Assembly: GCF_040546585.1 (NCBI RefSeq)
Contig: NZ_JBEPOC010000001.1
Coordinates: 1,736,001 to 1,800,000, forward strand
From: Marmoricola sp. OAE513
GTDB lineage: Bacteria > Actinomycetota > Actinomycetes > Propionibacteriales > Nocardioidaceae
Direction of reading: 5' to 3'
DNA: 64,000 bases
Positions 43,958 through 53,589 of the stretch are shown here, piece after piece (within the stretch, counting starts at the first letter, position 1; each line of letters begins with the position of its first letter). Below the pieces are notes generated by a model. It was given only the letters and a program-made list of their open reading frames with translations, ran no database searches and was not told the origin of the DNA. The position numbers and the translations under genes are program-made.

Positions 43958-44579
43958 GGCGCAGGTTGGCGCGGGCCCAGAGCGCGGCACTGGTCCGGTC
44001 GGCCACGCCGATCCGGCGGAAGACGTTGCCGAGGTGCACCTTGACCGTGCGCTCGGTGATCCCGAGGCGACGTGCGATCTGCTTGTTCGCCAACCCCTCG
44101 GCCACCAGGTCGAGCACCTCACGCTCCCGGGCGCTCAGCTCCGCGCCAGGCTCGGTACGGCGGGACGGCAGCAGCGCGCCCGCCACTCGCGGGTCCAACG
44201 GGGTGTGACCCTCGGCGGCGGACCGGATCGCGGCGACCACCTCGTCGGGCTCGCAGTCCTTGAGCAGGTAACCCACGGCGCCGGCCGTCAGCGCCTCGGT
44301 CACCCGGGCCTTGTCGGAGAACGAGGTCAGCATGACCACGGCGCCGGAGTACCCGTCGTCGAGGATCCGGCGGGTCGCCTCGATGCCGTCAGTTCCGGGC
44401 ATCGAGATGTCCATCAGGATCACCGCCGGGGCGAGCGTTCGCGCCAGCTCCTGGGCCTGCACGCCGTCGGCCGCTTCGCCGACGACGTCGAGATCGGCGA
44501 CAGCGCCGAGCAGGCCGGCGAGGCCGGTGCGGACGACGGGGTGGTCGTCCACGAGCAGCACGGAGATCGTCTCGCTCAC
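43953..44579 (-). CDS. NarL/LuxR-family response regulator
   Basis: 208 residues from GTG 44579. Receiver domain: [14 protein letters not shown], phospho-Asp in [16 protein letters not shown], Lys in [13 protein letters not shown]-terminal Lux[49 protein letters not shown]. Overlaps the kinase gene by 4 bp, forming a classic NarL-type pair. Target genes unknown; the secreted Asp/His-rich protein at the head of the operon is a candidate. Confidence 0.93.
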   Translation of the reverse strand: MSETISVLLVDDHPVVRTGLAGLLGAVADLDVVGEAADGVQAQELARTLAPAVILMDISMPGTDGIEATRRILDDGYSGAVVMLTSFSDKARVTEALTAGAVGYLLKDCEPDEVVAAIRSAAEGHTPLDPRVAGALLPSRRTEPGAELSAREREVLDLVAEGLANKQIARRLGITERTVKVHLGNVFRRIGVADRTSAALWARANLRP

Positions 44580-46003
44580 AGCGTCAGCCTCCACCGACAC
44601 CCGGCACCCGGCGCGGACGACACGGCCAGCTCGGCGCCCGACGCGCTGGCCAGGTCGGCGAGCACGCGCAGCCCGAAGTGGCCTTCCTCGGGGTGCCCCA
44701 GGACGGCCTCGGCGTCGAAGCCGATGCCGTCGTCCGCGATCTCGACCACGGCACCGGACCCCTCGGTCCCCGCGAGCCGGAGCCACACGTTCTGGGCTCC
44801 TGAGTGCCGGCGTACGTTCTGGAAGCACTCGTGCACGATCCGGAAGACGAGCCGGTCCGCCTCCGCGCCCAGGCCGAGGTCGGACTTGGGCAGTTCGAGG
44901 TGCACGTCGATGTCGCGCGAGCGCAACGTCGTGGAGAGGTCGCGCAGCACCTCGACGAGCCCGGCCGACTCGAGCGTCTCGGGATAGATGTCGACGAGCA
45001 GCGTGCGCAGTCCGCCGATGCTGAGCCGGAGGGTGTCGGCCGCGCCGCGGAGCTCCGTACCGAGCTGCTCGTCACCGAGTCCCTCGGCCCGCGACGCCGC
45101 GCCACTCACGGCGAAGGAAGCGCCGGCCAGCTCCTGGACGACTCCGTCGTGCAGCGTGCCGGCGATCCGCCGGCGCTCGTCGGCCGACGCGTCGACCGCG
45201 CGCTCCAGCAGGGCCTCACGCTGCCGCTGAGCTCCACGGACCCGGGTGAGCAGCTGCCAGAGCAGGGGGATCATCAGCGCGGTGAACACCAGCAGGCTGC
45301 TGACCGTCACGCCCGCGAACCCGCGCCACAGCTGCGAGGTGCGCTGGTCGACCTCGTCGTACGGCGAGTAGAACTCGAACAGCATCGGGGTGCCGTCGGG
45401 CGTCCACACCGGGCGGTAGGCCTCGAGCAGCTTGCCCTGCCCGCGTTCGTAGACGTTCTCCGGTTCCTCGAGGTCGGAGACCTCGGCCGTGGTGCGCGGG
45501 TGGACGAAGACCTCGCGCTCCTCCTCGTCCAGGGTGAACTGCCGTCCGATCAGCCGAGGCTCGTCGGAGTAGACGATCCTCCCGTCGCGGGACCACAGCT
45601 TCACCCTCATCAGCGACGAGGAGGAGAGGTAGTCCTCGAGGGCTTCCTGCAAGCTCGCGAGCGCGGCCGGGTCGCCCGTGACGATGCCGTTCTGCAGGGC
45701 GGGTTGCACGACGGCTTCGGCGAGCAGATCGGCAGTGTTCGCAGCGTCGTTGACCGACTGCCGCTCCGCGAGCGTCCGAGCGGCGAAGACACCGAGGACG
45801 CTGACGGCGACCAGGACGAGCAGGGCGATGCCGGCCACGGTGAGCACGATCCGGCGCGGTGCGGGCACGTCACCGTCGAGGTCGCCGCGCCGCTGCGCGA
45901 CCACAACCCACGGCGCCCGCCCGGAGAGCTTCCGGGTGGCGCCGTCGTGGACGCCGCCCTCAGGGGCGCGCGCGTCCGGAGGATCGCTGGTCATGGAATC
46001 CAT
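44576..46003 (-). CDS. NarL-type sensor histidine kinase with extracellular sensor
   Basis: 475 residues from ATG 46003 (ATG 45994 also possible). First helix about 48-70 ([20 protein letters not shown]), then a roughly 150-residue extracellular sensor ([20 protein letters not shown] ... [12 protein letters not shown]), second helix ([18 protein letters not shown]), HisKA_3 box with His in [17 protein letters not shown], and HATPase ([34 protein letters not shown]). Autophosphorylates and passes phosphate to the coupled regulator. It follows the Asp/His-rich secreted protein gene by 28 bases. Confidence 0.9.
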   Translation of the reverse strand: MDSMTSDPPDARAPEGGVHDGATRKLSGRAPWVVVAQRRGDLDGDVPAPRRIVLTVAGIALLVLVAVSVLGVFAARTLAERQSVNDAANTADLLAEAVVQPALQNGIVTGDPAALASLQEALEDYLSSSSLMRVKLWSRDGRIVYSDEPRLIGRQFTLDEEEREVFVHPRTTAEVSDLEEPENVYERGQGKLLEAYRPVWTPDGTPMLFEFYSPYDEVDQRTSQLWRGFAGVTVSSLLVFTALMIPLLWQLLTRVRGAQRQREALLERAVDASADERRRIAGTLHDGVVQELAGASFAVSGAASRAEGLGDEQLGTELRGAADTLRLSIGGLRTLLVDIYPETLESAGLVEVLRDLSTTLRSRDIDVHLELPKSDLGLGAEADRLVFRIVHECFQNVRRHSGAQNVWLRLAGTEGSGAVVEIADDGIGFDAEAVLGHPEEGHFGLRVLADLASASGAELAVSSAPGAGCRWRLTL

Positions 46004-46031
46004 TGTGGGTGGTGGGACCTTGCAGGTCGGG

Positions 46032-46589
46032 TCAGTCGTCGGATCCGTGACCGCCGCTGCCGTGGTCGTCGTCGAGGTCGTGGTCAGCACCGTCGTCCGA
46101 CCCGTGACCGCCGCTGCCGTGGTCGTCGTCCGCGTCGTGGTCAGCACCGTCGTCGGACCCGCCACTCTTGCCGCTGGAACCGCTCCCGCTGGACCCGTGT
46201 CCGCTGTTCGATCCCCGGTCGTTGTCGTCGTCGGAGTCGTCGCCCGCGGAGTCACGACCGCCGTGACCCGACCGACCACCGTGGTCGTCGCCTGCGTCGT
46301 GACCGGGACCGTCGTCCGACCCGTGGCCGCCGCGACCGTGGTCGTCGGGCGTCGGACCCGAGGTGGGCCCGCTCGTCGGACCGTCGGTCGAGTCGTCGCC
46401 GCGTCCGCGGTCCGGCGTACCGTCGTCGTCCGCCTCCGAGCTCGGGGTTGCCGACGGCGTACTGGTCTGTGCCTGCTCAGGGACCCGGACCGGGACGTCC
46501 CGGCTGAAGGAGTCGTTGCCGGCCATGCCGACGGCGGCCGGTACGCCGGCGACGAGGAGCGCGCCGGTCGCTACGAGGTACTTGATCAT
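46032..46589 (-). CDS. secreted Asp/His/Gly/Ser-rich repeat protein
   Basis: 185 residues. Signal-like N-terminus (MIKYLVATGALLVAGVPAAV), a short Pro/Thr/Ser segment, then a disordered acidic tail of repeats such as DDHGSGGHGSDDGADHD, with tens of Asp and a dozen or so His. This composition suggests Ca2+ or transition-metal binding outside the membrane. The gene is first in an operon with a sensor kinase and response regulator. Function is unknown; a metal-buffering or sensing accessory is a possible inference. Confidence 0.75.
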   Translation of the reverse strand: MIKYLVATGALLVAGVPAAVGMAGNDSFSRDVPVRVPEQAQTSTPSATPSSEADDDGTPDRGRGDDSTDGPTSGPTSGPTPDDHGRGGHGSDDGPGHDAGDDHGGRSGHGGRDSAGDDSDDDNDRGSNSGHGSSGSGSSGKSGGSDDGADHDADDDHGSGGHGSDDGADHDLDDDHGSGGHGSDD

Positions 46590-46692
46590 CCGAACCAGTC
46601 CTTACCAAGATCGTTGTTGCTGACTGGTCCTACGGTCCCTGCAGTGCGGTACGCACCGCCATCGGACCATGGTGCTAGTACCTCCCGGGACC

Positions 46693-47190
46693 TCAGTCCC
46701 GCAGCACCCGACGGACGAACTCGAGCAGGTTGCGCTGCAGACGCTCGACCTTCTGCTCGGGCAGCAACGTCTCGTGCGCCGTGCTCATGGCCGGAGCCGA
46801 CCGCAGTCCTCGCGCGTACGCCGAGCACTCCAGCTCCGCGCAGATGTCCAGGCCCACCGTGTTGCCGTCGCGCCCCGACTTTCCGGCACGGGCGGCGACC
46901 ATCAACGAGACGCCCTGACCCGAGTGCGTCGTGGTGCACAGCGAGCACATCTTGGCGCGGCGTCCGCCGGCGCTGGTGTTGCGACGGAGCACCAGACCGA
47001 CCAGGCCGTGCTCCTCGGTGGGCACGACCAGACAGCTCTGCATCGGCGCCTTCGGGTCCACCCACCCGAGGAAGTCCAGGTCGGCCCACGGGCGCTCGTC
47101 GAGATCGAGCGGGATGTTCAGCCGCTTCGCGTCGCCTTTCGAGCAGTTGACGAACGACGCTCGTGCCTCGGCTTCGGTGATCGGTTCCAC
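46693..47190 (-). CDS. FBP-domain zinc-finger protein (EF-G-binding FusB-like C-terminal domain)
   Basis: 165 residues. The C-terminal treble-clef zinc finger is visible as MCSLCTTTHSGQGV and DICAELECSAYAR (two CxxC/CxxxC pairs), as in the FBP/FusB family that binds elongation factor G. The N-terminus (EPITEAEARASFVNCSKGDAKRLNIP) is the usual actinobacterial form. Probably affects translation or ribosome release; a role in fusidic acid resistance is known only for staphylococcal FusB. Confidence 0.85.
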   Translation of the reverse strand: MEPITEAEARASFVNCSKGDAKRLNIPLDLDERPWADLDFLGWVDPKAPMQSCLVVPTEEHGLVGLVLRRNTSAGGRRAKMCSLCTTTHSGQGVSLMVAARAGKSGRDGNTVGLDICAELECSAYARGLRSAPAMSTAHETLLPEQKVERLQRNLLEFVRRVLRD

Positions 47191-47352
47191 GTCTTGATTG
47201 TGCCTTTCGCAGTAACAGCGCCCGTCTCGACCTCGGTGTCACTGCACGTTCACGCATGCCTAGACATTCGAGACCAGATTCGCCGAGAGGGTTTCCTGCA
47301 ACTGTTTCGTGGTGCTCTAATCGTCTCGATCGGGACCCGAGACCCGATCATG

Positions 47353-47387
47353 AACGCCCCGCCGCCTTTCGAGGCAGCGGGGCGTTT
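47353..47387 (+). terminator. terminator-like hairpin with T-rich tail
   Basis: AACGCCCCGC ... GCGGGGCGTTT with a loop of about 14 bases, followed by CTCG. It is oriented to end a plus-strand transcript, although no plus-strand gene ends nearby. Confidence 0.65.
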
Positions 47388-47502
47388 CTCGTTGCAGGGA
47401 TGGAGATTCCGGACTTTCCGAATCGCCCACGAACTCGGGCTCGCAGCCGTAGGGTCGCCGCACCCGGGGAGGTCAGGCCACCCCCAGCGCCCGACCTCGG
47501 AT

Positions 47503-47532
47503 GCCCCGCCACCCATCCCCGGGTGGCGGGGC
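47503..47532 (+). terminator. second GC-rich hairpin
   Basis: GCCCCGCCACCC and GGGTGGCGGGGC form a 12-bp perfect stem with a 6-base loop, followed by GTTCGGG. Same GCCCCGCC-type stem as the hairpin 150 bases upstream. Confidence 0.65.
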
Positions 47533-47610
47533 GTTCGGGTTCACGGGAAACAAGCCTCGGCATCGGGGTTTCGACACCAAAGGTGGACGAATGGCGTAGA
47601 AACTTCCCTT

Positions 47611-48204
47611 GTGGGCCGACCCGTTGATCCTCTCGACGACGTCGTCAAGCGCATGCTGCGCGGTGACGACGAGGCCTTCAGGATCGTCTACCGCACGATC
47701 CAGCCCCGCCTCGAGCGCTACCTTTCCGGCCTCGTCGGAGTGAGCGACGCCGAGGACGTCGCCTCGGACACCTGGGCGCAGGCATGCCGGGACATGAGCT
47801 CCTTCAAGGGAGATGCCGACGGTTTCCGCGGCTGGATCACGACCATCGGCCGGCACCGCGCGCTGGACCACCTGCGCGCCAAGGGGCGACGGCCCCAGTC
47901 GGCCGGACCGATCGAGGAATTCCCGGACCGGCCGGCGGACGACGACGTCGAAGCCACCGTCGCCGCCCTGGTCTCCACCGCAGACGCCATCGAGCTGATC
48001 TCCTCGCTCCCCACCGAGCAGTCCGAGGCGGTGCTCCTGCGCGCCGTGATGGGACTGGACGCCAAGACCGCAGCCAAGATCCTGGGACGGAGCCCCGGTG
48101 CCGTCCGTACCGCCGCCTACCGTGGTCTGAAGACGCTCGCGGAGCGATCTGACAGGCCGTCCAGTGACAAATCTGGTGGAACGACCGCTGAGGAGGTGAG
48201 ATGA
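47611..48204 (+). CDS. ECF-like sigma factor
   Basis: 197 residues from GTG 47611. Region 2: DDEAFRIVYRTIQPRLERYL, DAEDVASDTWAQACRDMSSF, FRGWITTIGRHRALDHLRAKGRR; region 4: LPTEQSEAVLLRAVMGLDAKTAAKILGRSPGAVRTAAYRGLKTL. It overlaps the following membrane-protein gene by 4 bp (ATGA). A member of the ECF group whose cognate partner lacks the zinc anti-sigma domain and has a long extracellular part. Confidence 0.92.
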   Translation: MGRPVDPLDDVVKRMLRGDDEAFRIVYRTIQPRLERYLSGLVGVSDAEDVASDTWAQACRDMSSFKGDADGFRGWITTIGRHRALDHLRAKGRRPQSAGPIEEFPDRPADDDVEATVAALVSTADAIELISSLPTEQSEAVLLRAVMGLDAKTAAKILGRSPGAVRTAAYRGLKTLAERSDRPSSDKSGGTTAEEVR

Positions 48205-49044
48205 GTATGCGACGCAAGCAGCGAGTGACCCGGAAGTCGGCGGCCCAGGCCCTCGACCGAACCGGCGTCTCCGGCGTGGACGAGGTCGACGCGATCCTGG
48301 CTGCGGCCACCGCTCCCGCGACCGGCTTCGAGCTGAACAGGGAAGCCGACGCCGTCGCGATGTTCCGGAGCACTCATCTCGCCGTTGCTCCTACTCCAGC
48401 GAAGGTCACCCTCGTGCAGCAGATCCGTCTCCGCATGGCCGCCGCGAAGGTTCTCGTCGCCGGTGTTGCCGTCACCCTCGTCGCCGGAGGTGGCGTCGCG
48501 CTCGCAGCGTCCCACCGGGAACCTGCCGGACTTCGTCCCCGGTGTCGACGGGCCGAGCCACTCGAAGTCGTCCTCTGCTCCGGGGCACAACAAGACCCCG
48601 AAGGCGCCCAAGCCCACCAAGGGACCGAAGTCGTCCCCCAGCCCGTCGCTCAAGGGCCAGTGCACCAAGTTCCAGGCCGGCGCGACTTCCAACCCGGGCA
48701 AGGCAGCCGACACTCCCGCCTTCGCGGCGCTAGTGAAGGCTGCGGGCGGCAAGGATAACGTGGCGGCGTACTGCACCGCGCTCATCGGCGCCCCCGGCAC
48801 CAAGCCGACCGGCGGCCCGACCAGCCCGAGCGACAACGGCACGAAGCCGCCGAAGGCTCACCCGACCAAGAAGCCGCACCCGACCAAGAAGCCGCACCCG
48901 ACGAAGAAGCCGCACCCCACGACGGGCGCCAACGCGACCAAGACTCCGAAGGCTCACCCGACCAAGAAGCCGCACCCCACGACGGGCGCCAACGCGACCA
49001 AGACGCCGAAGCCCACGAAGACGCCGAAGGCTCCGGCGAACTGA
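48201..49044 (+). CDS. sigma-linked single-pass membrane protein with KPHPT repeats (frame break at 48511-48513)
   Basis: About 280 residues if one frameshift is corrected. N-terminal cytoplasmic part (1-80, QALDRTGVSGVDEVDAILAA) and one helix (KVLVAGVAVTLVAGGGVALAAS), then, in the next frame, an outer domain with GNLPDFVPGVDGPSHS, two cysteines (KGQCTKFQ, AAYCTALIG) and a Lys/Pro/Thr-rich tail of KPHPTKKPHPT repeats. Removing one C from CCC at 48511-48513 joins the frames exactly. Coupled to the sigma gene by a 4-bp overlap, so a likely regulator of it. A perfect terminator follows. Confidence 0.8.
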
Positions 49045-49051
49045 CGCTCTT

Positions 49052-49090
49052 CCACGAAGGCGGCGATCCCAGGGGACGCCGCCTTCGTGG
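49052..49090 (+). terminator. terminator after the sigma/membrane-protein pair
   Basis: CCACGAAGGCGGCG and its exact complement CGCCGCCTTCGTGG flank an 11-base loop and are followed by TTTCTC. Confidence 0.85.
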
Positions 49091-49111
49091 TTTCTCGAAC
49101 GGAGCTCCACG

Positions 49112-49273
49112 ATGGACGACGAACAGCAGAGTGCCGAGGCGGCTGAGCCGGTGCCGGTCAGTCCCTTGCAGGCCCTCCGCAACGGCCTGGGTCGCGTCAA
49201 CGACCTGACCCAGCGCGACGTCGACCGCCTGATCGCCCGGCTCCGCGCGCGCCGTCAGATCCAGGACCTGTAG
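49112..49273 (+). CDS. 53-residue hypothetical protein
   Basis: Short ORF with GGAG 7 bases before ATG 49112 and TAG at 49271-49273. It starts MDDEQQSAEAAEPVPVSPLQ and ends with a helical, basic C-terminus (VDRLIARLRARRQIQ). No membrane segment. Lies between a strong terminator and another small ORF. Function unknown. Confidence 0.55.
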   Translation: MDDEQQSAEAAEPVPVSPLQALRNGLGRVNDLTQRDVDRLIARLRARRQIQDL

Positions 49274-49354
49274 CCATGTCCTTTTTGTCCGATTTGTGGA
49301 ACACTTGGACCAACGCCGTCACGGATCGACGGTCGGACAGCGGGAGGGAACCCC

Positions 49355-49537
49355 ATGAGCGCAGCAGTCAGTCTCCACCACGACCTGGCCACCGAGACCC
49401 AGGCACCGGCGGCTCTCTCCGCGATCGCCGCCGCCGAGCGGAAGCTCGCCGATCTCTACGGCTACTGCGACAGACTCCACCAGGCCAACATCGAGCATGA
49501 CCCGCACTCCTGCGTGCTCTGTTTCGAGCAGCGCTGA
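49355..49537 (+). CDS. 60-residue hypothetical protein with CxxC
   Basis: ATG 49355 has GGGAGGGAA just upstream. The peptide is mainly helical (ALSAIAAAERKLADLYGYCD) and ends HSCVLCFEQR, with a CxxC that could bind zinc. A start at 49276 in another frame lacks an RBS and is less likely. Ends 1 base before the convergent prepilin peptidase stop. Function unknown. Confidence 0.55.
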   Translation: MSAAVSLHHDLATETQAPAALSAIAAAERKLADLYGYCDRLHQANIEHDPHSCVLCFEQR

Positions 49538-49538
49538 G

Positions 49539-50330
49539 TCACAGTCCCAGTGACCTGAGGTAGGCCTCCCCGAGGCCGCCTGCGCCCAGGACCGATGCGA
49601 CGGCCGCTGCCAGCATGAACGGTCCGAACGGCACCGCCGTCTTGCGCCCTGCCCTGCCGGTGACCAAGAGCCCGATGCCGACCAGCGAGCCGAGCACGAA
49701 CGCGCCGAACGCTCCCGTCAGGAACGCTCCCCAGGACAGGTAGCCGAGCATCCCGCCGACGACCCCGGCCAGCTTGACGTCGCCGAACCCCATCGCTCCC
49801 GGGGCCAGCATCGCGACGAGGAAGTAGAACGCGAAAAGGGACGCTCCTGCGACGCCCGCGCGCCAGAGCGCGTGGCCGTCCCAGCCGATCAGCAGCAGCC
49901 CGGCCAGCACCGGGTACGCCGGCAGCACCAGGGCGTTGGGGAGCCGGCGGACGTCGAGGTCGATCAGGGCGAGCGCGACCGCGAGGGCCGTGAAGGCCAG
50001 GTACGCCGCCAGCAGCCGCGGCTCGTCGGCGAACCTCGCGCCGATGCCGGCGAAGATCAGACCCGTGCCGAGCTCGACCAGGGGATAGCGGACGCTGATC
50101 GGCTCCTGGCAGTCGAAGCAGCGTCCGCGCAGGATGAGCCACCCGAGGACTGGGACGTTGTGCCGGTTCCGGATCGCGTTGCCGCAGTGCGGGCACGCCG
50201 AGGGTGGGTGCACGACTGACTTCCCGCGCGGGACTCGGTGCGCGACGACGTTGAGGAATGACCCCACCAGCAGGCCGAGGAGCCCGGCGAGAGCTGCGGC
50301 GGTGAGGAGCTGGGCATGGTCGGGGCTCAG
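49539..50330 (-). CDS. pilD: prepilin peptidase (PilD/GspO, A24 family)
   Basis: About 263 residues with eight or so helices. Cytoplasmic CPHC...CFDC zinc motif with VPVLGWLILRGRC, then the aspartic protease residues in ALIDLDVRRLPNALVLP and MGFGDVKLAG. It cleaves and N-methylates pilin leaders. The start is uncertain: the CTG at 50330 overlaps the upstream stop as CTGA; GTG 50420 is an alternative, inside the upstream gene. Last gene of the pilus operon. Confidence 0.9.
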   Translation of the reverse strand: MSPDHAQLLTAAALAGLLGLLVGSFLNVVAHRVPRGKSVVHPPSACPHCGNAIRNRHNVPVLGWLILRGRCFDCQEPISVRYPLVELGTGLIFAGIGARFADEPRLLAAYLAFTALAVALALIDLDVRRLPNALVLPAYPVLAGLLLIGWDGHALWRAGVAGASLFAFYFLVAMLAPGAMGFGDVKLAGVVGGMLGYLSWGAFLTGAFGAFVLGSLVGIGLLVTGRAGRKTAVPFGPFMLAAAVASVLGAGGLGEAYLRSLGL

Positions 50331-52469
50331 CGGGTGTGGTCCCAGTTCAGGATACTCATCTGGCGATGCCCCGGGCCAGGTGTTCCGCCTTCGTCGAAGA
50401 TCTTGACGCGTGATCTCAACGCCAAATTGGCCGGATCGACGCTGCACGTCGAACCAGAGCACACGTACACCGAGAGGCGAACCAATGTCGTTTCGAAACC
50501 GAAGCCTGGCGAATCGCTGGGAACCTCGATGACCGGATCGGTCTGACTCGAATTCCCGTTCCAGAATTGCAACGACACCTGACGTGCGACGACGCCGAAC
50601 TTCATGATCTCGGAGGCTGCGTTCCCCAGCAGCATCTGGAGGTCGCCCTTGGGTACGTACGTCGTCCCCTGCACGTATGCCTTCGTCATGTTGTTGCCGT
50701 TCTTCATATCCAAGAACAGACAGGCTGGTGCCGTCCCATCGATGCAGGTGCCGACCTGACTCCTGAGCACCGGGAGGTAGTAGGTCAGGTCGAACGTGAT
50801 CGCATCAACTTCGGTCACACCGTTCAGTTTCTTCGCGTTCGCCGTGTAGGCGACGGCGACATTGCCGAACCCGTTGTCGTGCACCTCCGTCTGTAAGGAG
50901 TTGAATATCGCAGCGTTCGTCGACCCGTCGAAGACTAGTTCAGTGGTCGTCGTCGACACCGAGGCGGGCACGGCAATCGCCGCGGTGGTCGACGACCCGA
51001 TCGTGAGCTTCGCGCTCGAGGCCGAGTTCGCCGTCCCGTCGGCGTCCTTGTGGGTGATGCGCAGCTTGGCGGATTGCAGAATCGCTCCCGGAACCGGAGG
51101 TGGGGTAGCACCGCCTGGGGTGAATCCTTTCACTGTGAGGGTGGTCGTCTGTGCGTTCGCATTCGACGTCGTCCAGCTAGCCACGGAACCGCCGGGGGCG
51201 AGGCTGGTGGGGGTAGCGGTGCCCCCGAACGAGCCCGATGCCTGAACAGTGCCGAGAGTGAGCCCGGTGGCCGCAGTCGCGGTGGGAGTCTGCCCAGACT
51301 TCAGTCCGTAAATTGCGATCGGCGGCCTGTCCGGGTGATACGTCGCGCAAAGCTCTACGTCGGACTTCTGGTCGATGTAGATGCGGCTACTCCCGCCGAA
51401 CACAAACTGCACACCCTTCGTGTTCACATTGGTAATCGGATTGCGACAGGCTCCCGGTACCGTCGCTCCGCTCGGGAGCTGAGCCAGGTTGTTACCGTTC
51501 GCGTCGACCGGGGTCCCGCCGACCACCGTCTTCCCGCTGATCGTCCAGACGTTGGAGCTCGCATCAAACACGTTGTCCGGGCACACGTTGGCGCATGCCT
51601 GGTCGTGAAAGTCGAAGTAGTAGTCGCCCGGTTTGAACCAAGCCGTCGAGCAAAGGTTGGTAGCCGCATTCAACTTCTTGGCGTTGTCGTAGTAGCCGGG
51701 CTCGAAAATCGCTACCCCGCTCGTGCACGAGGTTGGTGGGGTTCTCAGGTCAGGGACGGTGTTCCCCAACTCCGATGAGTAGTTCGGGTCTGGGACCGGA
51801 GTCACCCCGCCCCCGCAAAGTTTTGGCGACGCAGTGACCGTGGCGTCGCACGATCCGGTTGCTCGAACTCCACCTGCAATGACGTTCACCAGACCCTTGA
51901 CCGACCCGTTGGCGTAGATGCCGCCGCGCACGAGGAGGCCGGGGGCCTTGCTCCCGGTAGCGTCGACGTCCCCGGCAAGCGCGACCACTGCGTACCCCGG
52001 CTTGTTGCTCGACGCTGACCGGAACTGCGAGTCCCCGTTCGCCCGTATCGTTCTCAGGCTCACAGACGACGACGGCCGACATCGTCGACTGCGTCTCTGC
52101 TCGGCCCTTGTCATCTAGCGATGTGATCTGCGGGATGAGACCGTTCATCGGCAGGGTGCCCGGAGACGCGTTCGTGGCGTTCGGCCCGAAGCAGCCTGTG
52201 TTCTCAGCGTTGGTGTAATACCAAGGCGTGTTTGGTTGATCCAGCCGGTACCCAGTGCGAAGCGCGTTGACCGCGACCTGGGTCGCCGCCTCAGCTGTGT
52301 AGGACTGTCGTGCGACATCGCGCAGCTTGACCGCCGCTCGAAGACTTCCATTGCCTTGCGTCAGAACGACGCCCGTGACCAGCGCGACCGCCGTCACGAC
52401 CAAGATCGCGATGATCAGAATCGCGCCTTCATCATCGAGGCGCCGAGCCCTCTGGTCGGGTGTCGTCAT
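50327..52469 (-). CDS. PilX-like pilus assembly / minor pilin protein (frame break at 52033-52044)
   Basis: About 713 residues after correcting one frameshift. N-terminal RRLDDEGAILIIAILVVTAVALVTGVVLTQG is a PilX/GspK-like prepilin membrane segment. After TMSAVVVCEPENDTG the frame moves by one base, continuing as SQFRSASSNKPGYAVVALAG and a large beta-rich domain with DUF7305-like repeats (GLLVRGGIYANGSVKG, IYGLKSGQTP). Plus-strand CCCC (52033-52036) or CCC (52042-52044) probably carries one extra base. Likely a minor pilin or adhesin at the pilus tip. Confidence 0.8.
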
Positions 52470-53119
52470 GACTGCCTCAATTCACCGGTAAGCGTGATTT
52501 CGTAGCTCGAGCTGTTCTTATCGTCGGGATCCATCACCGAGAGCGGGAGGTCCACATAGTTCGGTCCGCCAGCAGATCCTGGGACCCCGGTGCAGGGCAC
52601 GCCGCAGCTTGGCACAGGGACCGCCTTCAGGTTGCTGGCCACTTTCGCTCGGGGCCCGTGCATGACCCCCGCGTCGCATCGCACGCGGATCAGGTCGTAG
52701 ACCTGGCCGTCCTGCTGGGCGTAGTAGCTGACGCTGATCGTTGTCGTCGGTGCGAGCGAGTCCAGCGACCCGTACCTGCTCCAAGCCAGAGAAATCACGC
52801 GAGTCCCTGCCAGCTGACATGCAGCAGGAGTCGGTGTGTTGATCGAGGGAAGCAGAGGGAAAGTTTTGCTGGTTGTGTCGTAACTATCACGCAGGCCGAC
52901 GCTGGCGACGTCGCGTTGCCAGTAAGCCGCCACGAGCTGCACATCCTGGGATTGGGTAAGCCGCGCCTCCGTGGCGGTTGTCGTCCGCAAATACACGACA
53001 ACCACGTTCGCGAGTGCGGCCACGATGAAGCCAACGATAGATACGGTGATGATCAGTTCGATTAACGAGAAGCCAGACTGATCGTCTGAGGTCCGACCGC
53101 TCCGCCGCCTCACGCGCAT
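52466..53119 (-). CDS. PilW-like prepilin
   Basis: 217 residues. Basic leader, then G|FSLIELIITVSIVGFIVAA, a classic class III prepilin cleavage site with Glu5, followed by a soluble domain with two pairs of cysteines (CQLAG, RCDAG, SCGVPCTG). A minor pilin that probably primes assembly. Overlaps the PilX-like gene by 4 bp and the PilV-like gene by 10 bp. Confidence 0.88.
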   Translation of the reverse strand: MRVRRRSGRTSDDQSGFSLIELIITVSIVGFIVAALANVVVVYLRTTTATEARLTQSQDVQLVAAYWQRDVASVGLRDSYDTTSKTFPLLPSINTPTPAACQLAGTRVISLAWSRYGSLDSLAPTTTISVSYYAQQDGQVYDLIRVRCDAGVMHGPRAKVASNLKAVPVPSCGVPCTGVPGSAGGPNYVDLPLSVMDPDDKNSSSYEITLTGELRQS

Positions 53120-53589
53120 GACGTTCCCTTGCCGCAGTTCTTGCGCACTACGATCGTGAGGAACTCCGTGGCGCCCGTTCCACTTCCGGTGCTAACGACC
53201 TTGATGCGCAGCCGTTGCACTCCCTTGTCGCCACACGGCGACCCACTCGCAAACACAGCGCCCGTGGCGGTCAGGAGTTGAACGCTCTCCACCGATGCCG
53301 AGTAGCCCGGCGGCTCGGTGTACCCGACGGTCGAGGGTTTGTAGCTGTCGGTTGCAGCGCAGGGGACGTAGTTCCCGTTCGTCTTCAGGTAAGACTCAAT
53401 CTTCTCGGCGTAGGCACGCACGTAGGCGCCCCCTGACGTCTGCTTTCGATTGATGTCTGATGCGGTCGCCGCAAGCTGCAGGCCAGCCAGAATGGCGACA
53501 GCTGCGATACCCAGAATTCCGAGCGCGACGAGGACCTCGACGAGGGACTCCCCACGCTCGTCTTTAACCCGCCTTCGCATCGCGAGCAT
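53110..53589 (-). CDS. PilV-like prepilin
   Basis: 159 residues. Prepilin leader ends at G|ESLVEVLVALGILGIAAVAI, with Glu5 present after the cleavage site, then a soluble C-terminal domain with cysteines (VPCAAT, SPCGDKG, NCGKGTSC). Minor pilin. The stop of PilC and its start share one base (53589). Confidence 0.88.
   Translation of the reverse strand: MLAMRRRVKDERGESLVEVLVALGILGIAAVAILAGLQLAATASDINRKQTSGGAYVRAYAEKIESYLKTNGNYVPCAATDSYKPSTVGYTEPPGYSASVESVQLLTATGAVFASGSPCGDKGVQRLRIKVVSTGSGTGATEFLTIVVRKNCGKGTSCA

Larger units (their letters stand above)
47191..47610. other. 420-base divergent intergenic region with two terminator-like hairpins
   Basis: No convincing gene is seen between the FBP gene (leftward) and a sigma factor gene (rightward). 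Plus-strand hairpins are at about 47353-47387 and 47503-47532. A plus-strand reading frame opens at ATG 47256 but has no clear RBS or domain. The content suggests one or two small RNAs, not proven. Confidence 0.5.

Noticed and set aside
47256-47627. Plus-strand ORF in the 47 kb intergenic region
   Set aside because: No RBS, crosses two strong hairpins and runs into the sigma gene in another frame.
49276-49500. Small plus-strand ORF starting ATG 49276
   Set aside because: No RBS, Arg-rich frame-shadow composition; overlaps the better-supported ORF at 49355.
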